Shown piece by piece: positions 50,485 to 59,952 of a DNA stretch of 64,000 bases. Position 1 is the first letter of the stretch; each line of letters starts with the position of its first letter. Location of the stretch: NCBI GenBank assembly GCA_963717945.1, contig CAVQXT010000007.1:868001-932000 (forward strand), given 5' to 3'. Made by a program: the position numbers and the translations under genes. Under the pieces are notes generated by a model. It saw nothing but the letters and a program-made list of their open reading frames with translations, had not been told where the DNA came from and did no database searches. This stretch comes from FEN-299 sp963717945 (GTDB taxonomy: Bacteria; Acidobacteriota; Vicinamibacteria; Vicinamibacterales; Fen-181).

Positions 50485-50491
50485 CCTGTCC

Positions 50492-51139
50492 CTACTTCTC
50501 CCAGGTCAGCGTCAGGACGAGCTGGTCGTCCGGCCCGTCGTACTCCGCAATGGTGGCCGTGCGGTTGTTGTCGGTGAGGATGAAGCCCGACGCCGTGACG
50601 AAGCGGCCTTCGACGCAGATGATCTTCAAGCCGCTCAGCAGGTCGCTCGCGTAACCGACGGTGTCCTTCTCGGTGGCCGACTCGATCGTTGCGTGCACCT
50701 CGACGGTCAGCGTCGTCCGATTCCCTTCGCTGGACAGGCGGCTGACACAGAGACAGCCCGCCTTGGCGCAGAGCTCCTCGAACAAGGAGTCGATCCGGTC
50801 GAACCGTGCGATCGTGTGGACCTCGAAGGGCGCCTGGTCCTTGAGCACGGTGCGCGTGATCGAATGCCCGCCCAGCCCGTCGAGCAGGGTCACCAGCGAC
50901 GCCGGGCTCGCGAGCATCTCGTCACGGTAGCCGGCCTCTTCTTTGGCCCGATCCTCGGCCGTCTCGCCGTCCGAGCGGATGTCGCTCTCGGTGATGCTCC
51001 AGGTGACCGACCCCGAGGGGTCGAGGTACATCACGCTGCGCGTTTCCTTCTGGATGCAGCCCGCGCCGATGATCGAGCCCGCCAGCACGGCGAGCGCCAC
51101 GGCGGTGTGGACGAAACGGCGGGTGATGGTGCGGGTCAT
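50492..51139 (-). CDS. Lipoprotein of unknown function
   Basis: A 215-residue exported protein. The signal peptide MTRTITRRFVHTAVALAVLA ends at the lipobox SIIGAGC (Cys28). The mature part opens YLDPSGSVTWSITESDIRSD and contains FEELCAKAGCLCVSRLSSEG with three Cys. No family is recognised. AAGGAGG lies 5 nt before the ATG, which decides the start. It diverges from an ECF sigma factor gene. Confidence 0.65.
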   Translation of the reverse strand: MTRTITRRFVHTAVALAVLAGSIIGAGCIQKETRSVMYLDPSGSVTWSITESDIRSDGETAEDRAKEEAGYRDEMLASPASLVTLLDGLGGHSITRTVLKDQAPFEVHTIARFDRIDSLFEELCAKAGCLCVSRLSSEGNRTTLTVEVHATIESATEKDTVGYASDLLSGLKIICVEGRFVTASGFILTDNNRTATIAEYDGPDDQLVLTLTWEK

Positions 51140-51257
51140 GATGGCCTCCTTGCGCTCCTGCCTTGAAGACGGCATCGCGCGCCGAACCGAACGCGCCGGC
51201 GTGCGGCGCCAAATGGGTGCTGCAGGCGGCCCTCCCGCGGTGGTAAGGTAAGGCGCC

Positions 51258-51839
51258 ATGGGCGCCGCGGACAGCACCGCACTCCTCTCGCAGGCACGCG
51301 CCGGGTCCTCCGAGGCGCTGGAGGAGCTGTATGCCCGATATGCCGGGCGGCTGCTGTCGCTGATCCGCATCCGGATGGGCCCCGGCCTCCGGCCGCAGGT
51401 GGACTCGCGCGACATCCTCCAGGCGACGTTTCTCAAGTCGTTCCAGCATCTCGAGCAGTTCGACGGGGCGGATAGCCGGAGCCTGATGGCCTGGCTCACG
51501 CGGATCGCGGAGAACGAGATTCGGGACCAGGCCGACCGGCAGGGCCGGCAGCGCCGCGACAAGGCGAAGGAAGAGCCGCTCGATCCGGTCCAAGCGCAGG
51601 TGAGGACCAACATGCGGTCGGCCGTCTCGCAGCTGATCGTCGACGAGGAGACGGCGCGCCTGGAACGGGCGATTGCGGCTCTGGACGAGACCTATCGCGA
51701 AGTCATCCTTCTGCGGAAATTCGAGGAGTTGAGCTACCGGGAGATGGCGGTGCGGCTCGGCCGTTCCGAAGACGCGTGCCGCATGCTGGTGGCCAGGGCG
51801 ATGGTCGCGCTGACGCTCGAGATGCGGGGGAGCGCGTGA
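51258..51839 (+). CDS. ECF-type RNA polymerase sigma factor (sigma-kinase pair)
   Basis: A 193-residue sigma factor: region 2 as LEELYARYAGRLLSLIRIRM, RDILQATFLKSFQHLEQFDG and LMAWLTRIAENEIRDQADRQ; region 4 as LDETYREVILLRKFEELSYR, then EMAVRLGRSEDACRMLVARA. This subgroup typically sits beside Ser/Thr kinase genes, as here: its TGA overlaps the kinase GTG. The kinase may control sigma activity; that follows from the pairing and is not shown by the sequence. Confidence 0.9.
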   Translation: MGAADSTALLSQARAGSSEALEELYARYAGRLLSLIRIRMGPGLRPQVDSRDILQATFLKSFQHLEQFDGADSRSLMAWLTRIAENEIRDQADRQGRQRRDKAKEEPLDPVQAQVRTNMRSAVSQLIVDEETARLERAIAALDETYREVILLRKFEELSYREMAVRLGRSEDACRMLVARAMVALTLEMRGSA

Positions 51840-54163
51840 CGGGCCGCCCGCTCGAAGAACGGTTCGCGCGGTTCGTGGAGGAGTTCGAGTTCCACGGCAG
51901 GCGGTTGGACCCGGCCGCGCTCTGCGAGGATCGCCCCGACCTGCTCTGGTCCCTCCAGGCGCTCATCGACCAGTACTTCCGGATCGCGCGGCGGCTGTCG
52001 GTCGCCGACTCGAACGCCGCGGTGGCGGCGATATCGCCGCCCGCCGCGCTGCCGGCCTTCGCCGGGTTCCGCACGATCGAGCGGATCGGCGCGGGAGGGA
52101 TGGGCGAGGTCTACAAGCTCCAGGACCTCACGCTGGATCGGACGGTGGCGGCCAAGGTTCTCCGTGCCGACGCGAAAGTCAGGGCCGGCGTGGCCACGGC
52201 GATCGGGGAGGCGAGGGCGATGGCCCTGTTCACCGATCCCCGGATCGTGCAGGTGTTCGAGTTCCGCGCCGACGCGACCCCGCCGGTCATCATCATGGAG
52301 TACGTCGACGGCTTCGAGCTGGGGCGCATCGCGCCCTCGCTCGAGCCGCGGCAGCGCGCCCGGATCATGAAGGAGGTGTGCGAGGCGCTCGGGCACGCGC
52401 ACGGCCTGGGCCTCCAGCATCGCGACCTCAAGCCGTCGAACATCATGCTGGACGCGGCGCTCAACCCGAAGATCCTGGACTTCGGCCTGGCGTCCGGCGC
52501 GCCCGGAGGAGGACATTTCGTCGGCACGCCGCCGTACCTGGCGCCCGAGCAGCTCGAACCTTCGCGGACTCTCGACGAGCGTACGGACATCTACGCGCTC
52601 GGCGTCGTCCTCTACGAGATGCTGTGCGGGGAGCCGCCCTACCAGGGGGCCGACACCGCCGATCTCGTCCGCGCCGTGAAGGCGGGCCAGCCCAGGCTGC
52701 CGGTGGAAGTCGACCCGGACGCGCCGGAGCCGCTCCAGGCGATCGCGCTGAAGGCCATGGAACTCGACCCGGCGAACCGGTACCAGTCGGCCCGGGAGAT
52801 GGCGCTCGACCTCGGCCGCTTCCTGGAAGGCCGGCCCGTGCTCGCGCGGCCGTCGCACTACGCGTCGGCGCTCGAGGCGAGGCTCGGGCCGCATCTCGAG
52901 CAGATCCAGGAGTGGCTGCGCCTTCGCCTGATCTACTCGCACGAAGCGGCCCAGTTGACCGCCGCGTATCGCGAGCTCGAACGGCGCGAGGACGACTGGA
53001 TCGTGGCGGGCCGCGTCCTGTCGTATTCCCAGATCGCCCTCTACCTGGGGGCGCTCTTCCTGATCGGCGGCAGCCTGTTCTACTTCGGCGCCCACCGCTT
53101 CTACGACGCGGTGCGAGGCGTCCTGCAGCCGTCCATCGTGCTGGCGGTCCCGTTTGTCGGGTTGAACCTGACGGCGTACAGGCTGGCGCGCCGCGACCAC
53201 CGGGCCGTCTCGGTGGCCTTCTACCTGGCGGGGGTCGCGCTGCTGCCGCTGTTCCTGCTCATCGTCTTCCACGAGGCGGGCATCTGGCTGGTGCCCGCCA
53301 ACCAGGCCGGTCAGATCTTCACCGACGGGTCGATCTCGAACCGGCAGTTGCAGGTCACGATCCTCCTGGCCTGCGCGTGGGCGTGCGCGCTGGCGTTCCA
53401 GACGCGGACCGCCGCGCTCACGACGGTGTTCGGCCTGCTGCTCGTCCTGTTCTGGTTGTCGGTGCTGGGCGATTTCGGTTTGCGGTCGTGGCTCGAGGAG
53501 GGGAAGTGGGACTGGCTGGCCCTCCACATCGCGCCGCTGGTCGTCGTCTATGGCGCCGGCGGCGCCGCGTTCCAGCGCTCCCGCCCCTGGTTCGCCCGGC
53601 CGATGTTCACCGCGGCCGTCCTGGTGCTGATCGGCTCGCTCGAGCTCCTCGCCCTCAACGGCAAGGCGTTCGAGTACCTCCACTTCTCGCTGCGGCCGTT
53701 CCAGCCGGGCAAGGTGGACGACCCGCTCCTGCTCGACACGCTGGCGGCGATGACCGTCAACGGCATGATCTTCTACCTGTCGGGCCTGGCGCTCGAGCGC
53801 TTCGGCTCCGAGACGATGCGCCCGGCCAGCCTCGTGCTGTTCATCGTGTCGCCGTTCGCCGTGCTCGAGCCAATCGGCTACCTGACCAAGACGGGGCAGT
53901 ACTCGCTCCTCTTCGACTGGAGCTACCTCGCGCTGGCCCTGTCGGCGGCGATCCTGAGCCACCAGCGCCAGCGGCGCAGCTTCTACTACGCCGGCGTGCT
54001 CAACGCGAGCGTGGCGCTGTGGTTCGTCGCGGACCACCGCCACTGGCTCGAGAGGCCGAGGTGGGGGATCGCGCTGATCCTGACCGGCCTCGCGGTGCTG
54101 GCCGCGGGGTTCTGGCTGTCGTCGAGGGAACGGGCCGCTTCGAGGCCTGGGCACCGGTTATAG
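51836..54163 (+). CDS. Membrane Ser/Thr protein kinase coupled to the ECF sigma gene
   Basis: A 775-residue PknB-like kinase. The kinase domain (residues 78-345) has IERIGAGGMGEVYKLQD, Lys107 in VAAKVLRA, catalytic HRDLKPSNIML (195-205), DFGLAS (215-220) and GTPPYLAPEQLEPS. From residue 405 to the end there are about ten membrane helices with no extracytoplasmic sensor domain, instead of the single helix plus PASTA or WD repeats common in this family. GTG start overlaps the sigma stop (GTGA), which sets the start. Sensing of a membrane-related signal is inference. Confidence 0.9.
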   Translation: MTGRPLEERFARFVEEFEFHGRRLDPAALCEDRPDLLWSLQALIDQYFRIARRLSVADSNAAVAAISPPAALPAFAGFRTIERIGAGGMGEVYKLQDLTLDRTVAAKVLRADAKVRAGVATAIGEARAMALFTDPRIVQVFEFRADATPPVIIMEYVDGFELGRIAPSLEPRQRARIMKEVCEALGHAHGLGLQHRDLKPSNIMLDAALNPKILDFGLASGAPGGGHFVGTPPYLAPEQLEPSRTLDERTDIYALGVVLYEMLCGEPPYQGADTADLVRAVKAGQPRLPVEVDPDAPEPLQAIALKAMELDPANRYQSAREMALDLGRFLEGRPVLARPSHYASALEARLGPHLEQIQEWLRLRLIYSHEAAQLTAAYRELERREDDWIVAGRVLSYSQIALYLGALFLIGGSLFYFGAHRFYDAVRGVLQPSIVLAVPFVGLNLTAYRLARRDHRAVSVAFYLAGVALLPLFLLIVFHEAGIWLVPANQAGQIFTDGSISNRQLQVTILLACAWACALAFQTRTAALTTVFGLLLVLFWLSVLGDFGLRSWLEEGKWDWLALHIAPLVVVYGAGGAAFQRSRPWFARPMFTAAVLVLIGSLELLALNGKAFEYLHFSLRPFQPGKVDDPLLLDTLAAMTVNGMIFYLSGLALERFGSETMRPASLVLFIVSPFAVLEPIGYLTKTGQYSLLFDWSYLALALSAAILSHQRQRRSFYYAGVLNASVALWFVADHRHWLERPRWGIALILTGLAVLAAGFWLSSRERAASRPGHRL

Positions 54164-54172
54164 GGGGCGGGC

Positions 54173-54265
54173 CTCAGTGGCCAGTTGCCAGTTTCCAGCG
54201 GCCAGTCTGTCGAGCGTGACCGACTGACCACTGACAACTGATCACTGCCAACTGATCACTGGCTA
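54173..54265. repeat. R2 repeat element
   Basis: CAGTGGCCAGTTGCCAGT units, a CGAGCGTGACCG centre and complementary ACTGACCACTGAC units. It extends a few bases into the 3' end of the next reverse-strand gene, supplying its last codons. Confidence 0.75.
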
Positions 54266-55416
54266 CTGCGCGCTTCCGCCAGCCGCAAGTCGCGAGCCGG
54301 CGTCCTGAGCGTGACCGTGAATCTGCTTCCGACATTCGGCTCGCTCTCGACCGTCACGTCCCCGCTGTAGAGCTGCGCCAGCTTCTTCACGATCGACAGG
54401 CCGAGGCCGGTGCCCGGGATCGCGCGCGTGCGGTCGTTCTTGATCCGCACGAACTCCTGGAACAACCGCGAGGCCTCGTCGGCGGACAGGCCGATGCCGG
54501 TGTCGGCGACCTCGAAGCGCACGCCCGCGTCGGTCGCCTCGATCGTCACGTCCACCCGTCCGCCGTCACGGTTGTACTTCACCGCGTTGCTGACGAGGTT
54601 GTTGAAGAGGATCTCCATCTCTCCCCGGTCGGCCACCACTCGCACGCCGTCGGGCGCGTGCAGCGCCAGCGCGATGCCGCGCTCGGCGGCCGGGCGGGCG
54701 ACGGTGTCGAGCGAGGCCTGCGCGACCTCGCGCAGGTCCACCTGGACGAAGTCGCGGCGCTTCTGGCCCGACTCGATCCGCGTCAGGTCGAGCAGTTCCG
54801 CGATGAGCCGGCGCATGCCGCCCGAGCGAGCCAGGGCGCGTTCGATGACTTGCTGCAGCACCGCGGGGTCGTCGCCGGCCGACCCGTCCTTGAGGATCTG
54901 GAGATACCCCTCGATGGCGGCCAGCGGGGCCTTCAGCTCGTGGCCGAGCACCGAGATGAACTGGAAGCGGACCTGCCGCTTCTCTTCGGCGAGGCGGCGC
55001 GCCTGGCGCTGGACCACCAGGTGCTTCACCGCGCGCCGCACCGCCACGCGCAGTTCGTCGGGCGTGAACGGCTTGGGCAGGAAGTCGTACGCGCCCTTCT
55101 TGGTGGCGTCGATGGCGGTCTCGAGCGTGGCGTAGGCCGTGATCATCACCGTGAGCGTGTGATGCCCGCGCTCGTTGATCTGCTTGAGGACGTCGAGTCC
55201 CGAGATGCCCGGCAGCTTCAGGTCGAGCAGGAGGATGTCCGGCACGGCCTCGGCGATCCGCTCGAGCGCCTCTTCGCCCGTCTCGGCCGTCTGCACCTCG
55301 AAGCCGACCGCCCCGTGGTCGTGCTCGGTGGCCACGGTGAAGGGGCCGAGCACGCGCGCCATCGCCAGCCGCATCCCCGTCTCGTCGTCCACGACCAGCA
55401 CGCGCATCGTTTCCAT
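54256..55416 (-). CDS. REC-histidine kinase hybrid
   Basis: A 386-residue cytoplasmic protein. N-terminal receiver: VLVVDDETGMRLAMARVLG, Asp in ILLLDLKLPGISGLDVLK, and MITAYATLETAI. A histidine kinase follows: phospho-acceptor FISVLGHELKAPLAAIEGYL, N box NNLVSNAVKYNRD, then VADTGIGLS and GTGLGLSIVKKLAQ. No sensor domain, so its input must come by phosphotransfer to the receiver. It is last in the reverse-strand set with the H2-sensor kinase and the receiver-only protein, an arrangement suited to a phosphorelay. METMRVL start at 55416; an in-frame Met lies three codons later. Confidence 0.88.
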   Translation of the reverse strand: METMRVLVVDDETGMRLAMARVLGPFTVATEHDHGAVGFEVQTAETGEEALERIAEAVPDILLLDLKLPGISGLDVLKQINERGHHTLTVMITAYATLETAIDATKKGAYDFLPKPFTPDELRVAVRRAVKHLVVQRQARRLAEEKRQVRFQFISVLGHELKAPLAAIEGYLQILKDGSAGDDPAVLQQVIERALARSGGMRRLIAELLDLTRIESGQKRRDFVQVDLREVAQASLDTVARPAAERGIALALHAPDGVRVVADRGEMEILFNNLVSNAVKYNRDGGRVDVTIEATDAGVRFEVADTGIGLSADEASRLFQEFVRIKNDRTRAIPGTGLGLSIVKKLAQLYSGDVTVESEPNVGSRFTVTLRTPARDLRLAEARSSQ

Positions 55417-55443
55417 TCACACCTCTTTGACGGACTGTCGGAT

Positions 55444-55581
55444 GGCGCAGGCCTGAAGGCCTGCGCTATCTGGAGATCGTGGGGCAGGGCCGTCGGACGT
55501 ACCCCGTGGAATCAGATAGCGCAGGGCTTCAGCCCTGCGCGTCGCCGACGGCATCGGCGGGCCAGGAGGCCCGCCCTACGC
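55444..55581. repeat. R1 palindrome pair and R6 palindrome
   Basis: R1 pair at 55444-55540 (arms CAGGCCTGAAGGCCTG and CAGGGCTTCAGCCCTG), then CGGGCCAGGAGGCCCGCCCTAC (55556-55581), which runs into the last codons of the receiver gene. Confidence 0.8.
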
Positions 55582-55974
55582 CTGGTGACCCACCAACCTG
55601 TCTATCTCTCTCCTCAGCTGCTCGAACCGTATCGGCTTGGCGAGCACCGCGTCGGCTCCGACCCAGGCGCGCTCGGCGGCCGTCGTCGGGTCGAACACCA
55701 GGCCCGTCTCGCTCGTGACGGCCGTCACCAGGATCACCGGCAGTCCGGGCCGGGCGCGCTTGAGGTGGTGGGACAGGACGAACCCGTCGTCGTGCCTCTC
55801 CATCATCAGGTCGAGGATCGCCAGGTCCGGCGTGAAGGTGGAGATCGCCGCCTCGGCCAGCGCGCGCGTCGTCGCCGTCGCCACCTCGAATCCGGCGTGC
55901 TCGAGCTGAATCCGGTGCTGGAACAGGAAATCCTCGTCGTCGTCCACGAGGAGGATCTTGTGCTTGGTGGTCAT
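55576..55974 (-). CDS. Receiver-only response regulator next to the H2-sensor kinase
   Basis: A 132-residue single receiver domain: KILLVDDDEDFLFQHRIQLE, phospho-acceptor Asp in LAILDLMMERHDDGFVL, VTAVTSETG and LAKPIRFEQL. The insert after VTAVT (FDPTTAAERAWVGADAVLAK) resembles the hydrogenase-1 operon receiver (35066-35446), which also has an unusual loop there. It starts 36 nt after the sensor kinase and is the natural acceptor of its phosphate. No output domain. Confidence 0.9.
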   Translation of the reverse strand: MTTKHKILLVDDDEDFLFQHRIQLEHAGFEVATATTRALAEAAISTFTPDLAILDLMMERHDDGFVLSHHLKRARPGLPVILVTAVTSETGLVFDPTTAAERAWVGADAVLAKPIRFEQLRREIDRLVGHQA

Positions 55975-56010
55975 GGCGTCCTGCGCGTCAATTCGAGTGT
56001 CCCGTCGCGG

Positions 56011-58066
56011 TCAGCTTGCAGCCGGCAGCGGATTTGTGCGTTCCGCGGTTTCCGGCACCCCTGGCGCGGTGCTTTCTTCGTGGCGGCGCGGCAGGACCAC
56101 GGTGAAGGTCGTGCCGGTCGGCCCCTTCGCCGGGTCGGCGTTCGACTGCACCTTGATGTCGCCGCGGTGCATCTTGACGATGCCGTAGCTGACGGCGAGG
56201 CCGAGCCCCGTGCCCTTGCCGACGCCCTTGGTCGTGAAGAACGGTTCGAACAGCTTCGAGAAGTGCTCGGGCGGAATGCCGACTCCGGTGTCGGAGACGA
56301 TCACGCGCACGCGGTTCGGCTCGTCCTCCGTGCGGATCCCGAGGCGGCCCCCGCTCGGCATCGCCGCGAACGCGTTGCTGATCAGGTTGACCAGCACCTG
56401 CGTGATCTGGTCCGGGTCCACCTCCACCAGCGGGTCGCTCTCGGCGTGCTCGACCGCGATCTCGACGCCGAGCGGGTGCGCGACGCCGCGAAGGCCGCGC
56501 TGCACCAGGTCGTGGAGCGAGACGTCCTGGTGCTCCACCTTGTTCTGGCGCGCGAAGTCGAGCAGGCCGGCGACGATCTTCTTGCAGCGGTCCGCCTGCT
56601 CCACGACCATCGACAAGTCGTCGCGGTACTCCGGCCGGTCGCCGAGCTGCTCCTGCAGGAAGTGCGAATACATGATGACGACGCCGAGAGGGTTGTTCAC
56701 CTCGTGGGCGATGCCGGCGGCGAGCTGGCCCATGCTGGCCAGCTTCTCCGAGCGCACCAGCGCGACCTGGGCGTTGGCCAGCTCCTCGTTGGACCGGCCC
56801 AGCTCGTGCACGGTGTTCCGCAAGTGCTCGATGCTGTGCGGCAGGCACATCTCGGGCTCGGCGAGGCCCCGGTAGATGGCGCTCGCCAGCTCCCGGCAGC
56901 TCGAGTACCCGCACGCGCCGCAGTTCAGCTCGTTGGTCGGGTCCGGCTTGCCGAGCTCGGTGAGCAGCCGCTCGAGTTCCTGCGGCGAGGGGATCGGCAG
57001 CCGCATGTCGTTGGGCGTGTAGTGGCGCGAGAGATCGACGTCGGCGAACGACGCGACCCGCCGCTCCCAGGCGCCCTGGTCGCTGTGGGCGATGCGGCTC
57101 CGCACGAACTGACTGACCCGCGCGCGGCGGCCGAAATGGGGGAGGTCCGAGCTCATGCCCGGCCCCATCGTGCAGCCGCGGCAGAAGAGGACCTCGAGCA
57201 GCCGCGTGTCGAACAGGCCCGACTCGGCTTCCTTGATTCCCTGCGCGAACTCGGCCGGCCCCTCGGCCACCATCACGTGGCCGGTGACCAAATCCTCCTG
57301 GATGCCGGCCACCTGCAGCATGCCGCCGCTGATCGGAAACAGCGCGCCGCCCCGGCTGTGCGGCGGGTCGAACTCGCTGCCCTGGACGGCCGCCGGCTCG
57401 ATGCCGTGCGCCGCGACCATCTGGCGCAGCTCGGCGAAGGTGAGGGCCTCGTCCACCTCGCCCTCCATCTCCATCGTTTCGCGCTTCTTGGCGATGCACG
57501 GGCCGACGAAGACGATCTTCACGTCCCGGCCCCTGTCACGGCGGAGCAAGCGCGCGGTGGCAATCATCGGCGAGACGATCGGCGCCAGCGCCGAGGTCAG
57601 GTCGGGGAAGTAGCGCTCGACGTAGCCGACGACCGCCGGGCAGGTCGTGGCGATCCAGAGCTGCTGGACGTCGCGCGCGACGAGCCGGCGGTACTCGAGC
57701 GCCACCAGCTCGGCGCCGAACGCCACCTCGTGGACCGAGTCGAACCCCAGCGCGCGGAGCGTGCCGACGACCGACGGGTAGTCGAGGTCGATGAACTCGG
57801 CCGGGAAGCTCGGGGCCACGATGGCCGCGACGCGGCCGGGGCCGGCGAGGAGCGCCTCGACGTCCTCGACCGCCGAGACCACGCGCTTGGCCGACTGCGT
57901 GCAGACCTTGCACGCAGACGCCGCAGCCGATGCAGCGCTCGGGGAGCACCTGCGCCTTGAGGTCGGCGATGCGGATCGCCTTGGCCGGGCACTCCCGGAC
58001 GCACTGGTAGCAGACGCGGCAGCGCTCGCCGATGGTCGAGACGAGGGGAGTGGTCGGTGCGTTCAT
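56011..58066 (-). CDS. H2-sensor-like [FeFe]-hydrogenase domain fused to a histidine kinase, one frameshift
   Basis: About 684 residues after repair. Order: two [4Fe-4S] clusters (CRVCYQCVRECPAKAI; CIGCGVCV), a hydrogenase H-domain (residues 60-360) with degenerate L1 ATTCPAVVGYVERYFP, L2 FVGPCIAKKRE and L3 VLFCRGCTMGPGM, a four-Cys Fe-S domain (CGACGYSSCRELAS, then Cys at about 407), and a kinase (GIAHEVNNPL, NLISNAFAAM, DTGVGIPPEH, GTGLGLAV). Such fusions are assigned to putative sensory groups of [FeFe] hydrogenases. The first 50 residues are in another frame; removing one base of the TT at 57908-57909 joins them. ATG 58066 or GTG 58075 are possible starts. Confidence 0.85.
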
Positions 58067-58073
58067 ATCACTC

Positions 58074-58205
<132 letters not shown>

Positions 58206-58206
<1 letters not shown>

Positions 58207-59942
58207 TACTGGACGACGTCTCGCTTCTCGTACCGCGTGTGCAGCAGCTCGTGGCTGCGGGGCGACAGCGGCTTGCCGAGGAACTCCGCGTAGAGGCGCT
58301 GGATCGCCAGGTTCTGGTGCGACGCGCGCAGCGTGCGCGTCCCGGTCGATCGTGTAGAGCGCCTGCATCCGCGCGCGGACGGCGTCGGCGGACGCGCCGC
58401 GCGGCTGGCCGCCGCCGTTGACGCAGCCGCCCGGGCAGCGTCATCACCTCGATGAAGTGCAGGTCGCGCCGGCCGGCTCGCACCTGCTCGAGCAGCGCGC
58501 GGGCGTGGCCCAGGCTCGACACGGCCGCCACGCCAATCTCCCGCCCGCCGACCGTCGCCCGGTACTCCTTGACGCCCTCGAGGCCGCGCAGCGGCTGGAG
58601 CTTGAGCGAGGCGGGCGGCTCGCCGGTCAGCAGGAAGTGCGCCGTCCGGAGCGCCGCCTCGGCCACGCCGCCGCTCGCGCCGAAGATCTTGCCGGCGGAG
58701 GTCCGCTCGCCGAACGGCGTGTCCGGCGCCTCGGGCGCGAGGCCGGCCAGGTCGAGGCCGTGCATCCGGATGAGCTCGGCCAGTTCGCGCGTCGTCAGCA
58801 CCGCGTCGATGTCCGGCCGGCCGTCGCGTCCCATCTCGGGCCGCCCGCCTCGAACTTCTTGGCCGTGCACGGCATGACGGCCACGCTGAAGATGCGCGCC
58901 GGGTCGAGTGCTCTCGCGCTCGGCGAAGAAGCTCTTGACGATCGCGCCCAGCATCTGCTGCGGGCTCTTGCAGGTGGAAAGGTGCGGGATGCATGTCCGG
59001 GTAGAACTGCTCGACGAACTTGATCCAGCCCGGCGAGCAGCTCGTCATCATCGGCAGCGCCGCCGGGTCGCCGGACGTCAGCCGCTGCGACCAGCTCGGA
59101 CGCCTCCTCCATGATGGTGAGGTCGGCAGAGAACGAGGTGTCGAAGACCCGCTCGAACCCGAGGCGGCGGAGCGCCGCGGTCAGCGCGCCGTCCACGTCG
59201 GCGCCGGGCTTCGCGCCGAACTCCTCGGCGAGCGTCACCGACACCGACGGCGCGTGCTGGACGACGACGAACTTCTCGGGGTCGGCGAGGGCGGCGCGGA
59301 CCTCGTCGAGCGCGCTGTGCTCGGCCAGCGCGCCGGTCGGGCAGACGGCAACGCACTGGCCGCAGTTGACGCAGCTGCTGACGTTGAGCCCCTCGTCGAA
59401 CGCCGGGCCCGACGTGCGCGCGGCTGCCGCGGCCGATGAAGTCGATCGCGCCGACCGCCTGGATCTCCTCGCAGACCCGCACGCACTTGCCGCAGAGGAT
59501 GCACTTGGCCGGGTCGCGGACGATCGACGGGCTGGCGACGTCGAGCTTGCGCCGCGGCGTTCGCCCGCCGAAGTAGCGCCGCCGCCGCACGCCCAGCTGC
59601 TGCGCCAGCGCCTGCAGCTCGCAGTCGCGCGTTGCGCGAGCAGTAGAGGCAGTCGTCGGGATGGTTGGCCAGCAGCAGCTCGACCAGCGTCCTGCGCGCG
59701 TCCACCGCGCGCGGCGAGTGCGTCTGCACCTTCATCCCCGCCGCCACCGGGTAGGCGCAGCTCGGCACCAGGCCGCGCTGCCCCTCGACCTCGACCACGC
59801 ACATGCGGCAGGCGCCGCTCGGCGGCAGCCCGTCGTAGTGGCAGAGCGTCGGGACGGCGATCCCGGCCCGCCGCACCGCGGAGAGCAGCGTCTCGCCGTC
59901 CTGCGCGTCCACCGCCCGGCCGTTGACCTCGATCCTGATCAC
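58206..59942 (-). CDS. hydA: [FeFe]-hydrogenase 2 catalytic subunit HydA, broken by eight frameshifts in this sequence
   Basis: Reassembled from three frames to about 577 residues. [2Fe-2S] domain (PTLCHYDGLPPSGACRMCVV), His-Cys3 cluster (HPDDCLYCSRN, then the DCELQ-type Cys), two [4Fe-4S] clusters (AKCILCGKCVRVCEEIQAV; SSCVNCGQCVAVCPTGALAE), then the H-domain: L1 MMTSCSPGWIKFVEQFYPD, L2 AVMPCTAKKFEAG, L3 IEVMT-CPGGC-GGGQP after repair. Shifts lie near 59630, 59403, 59085, 58991, 58910, 58843, 58441 and 58340. Seven are one extra base and 58843 is one missing base. No motif residue is lost and no stop is internal to a segment. GTG start 11 nt after the hydB2 stop. Confidence 0.8.
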
Positions 59943-59952
59943 GCTCGCCCCC

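Noticed and set aside
57536..58004. Separate small ferredoxin gene before the sensor kinase
   Set aside because: The two cluster motifs join the sensor frame once a single extra base at 57908 is removed; no stop or ribosome binding site separates them.
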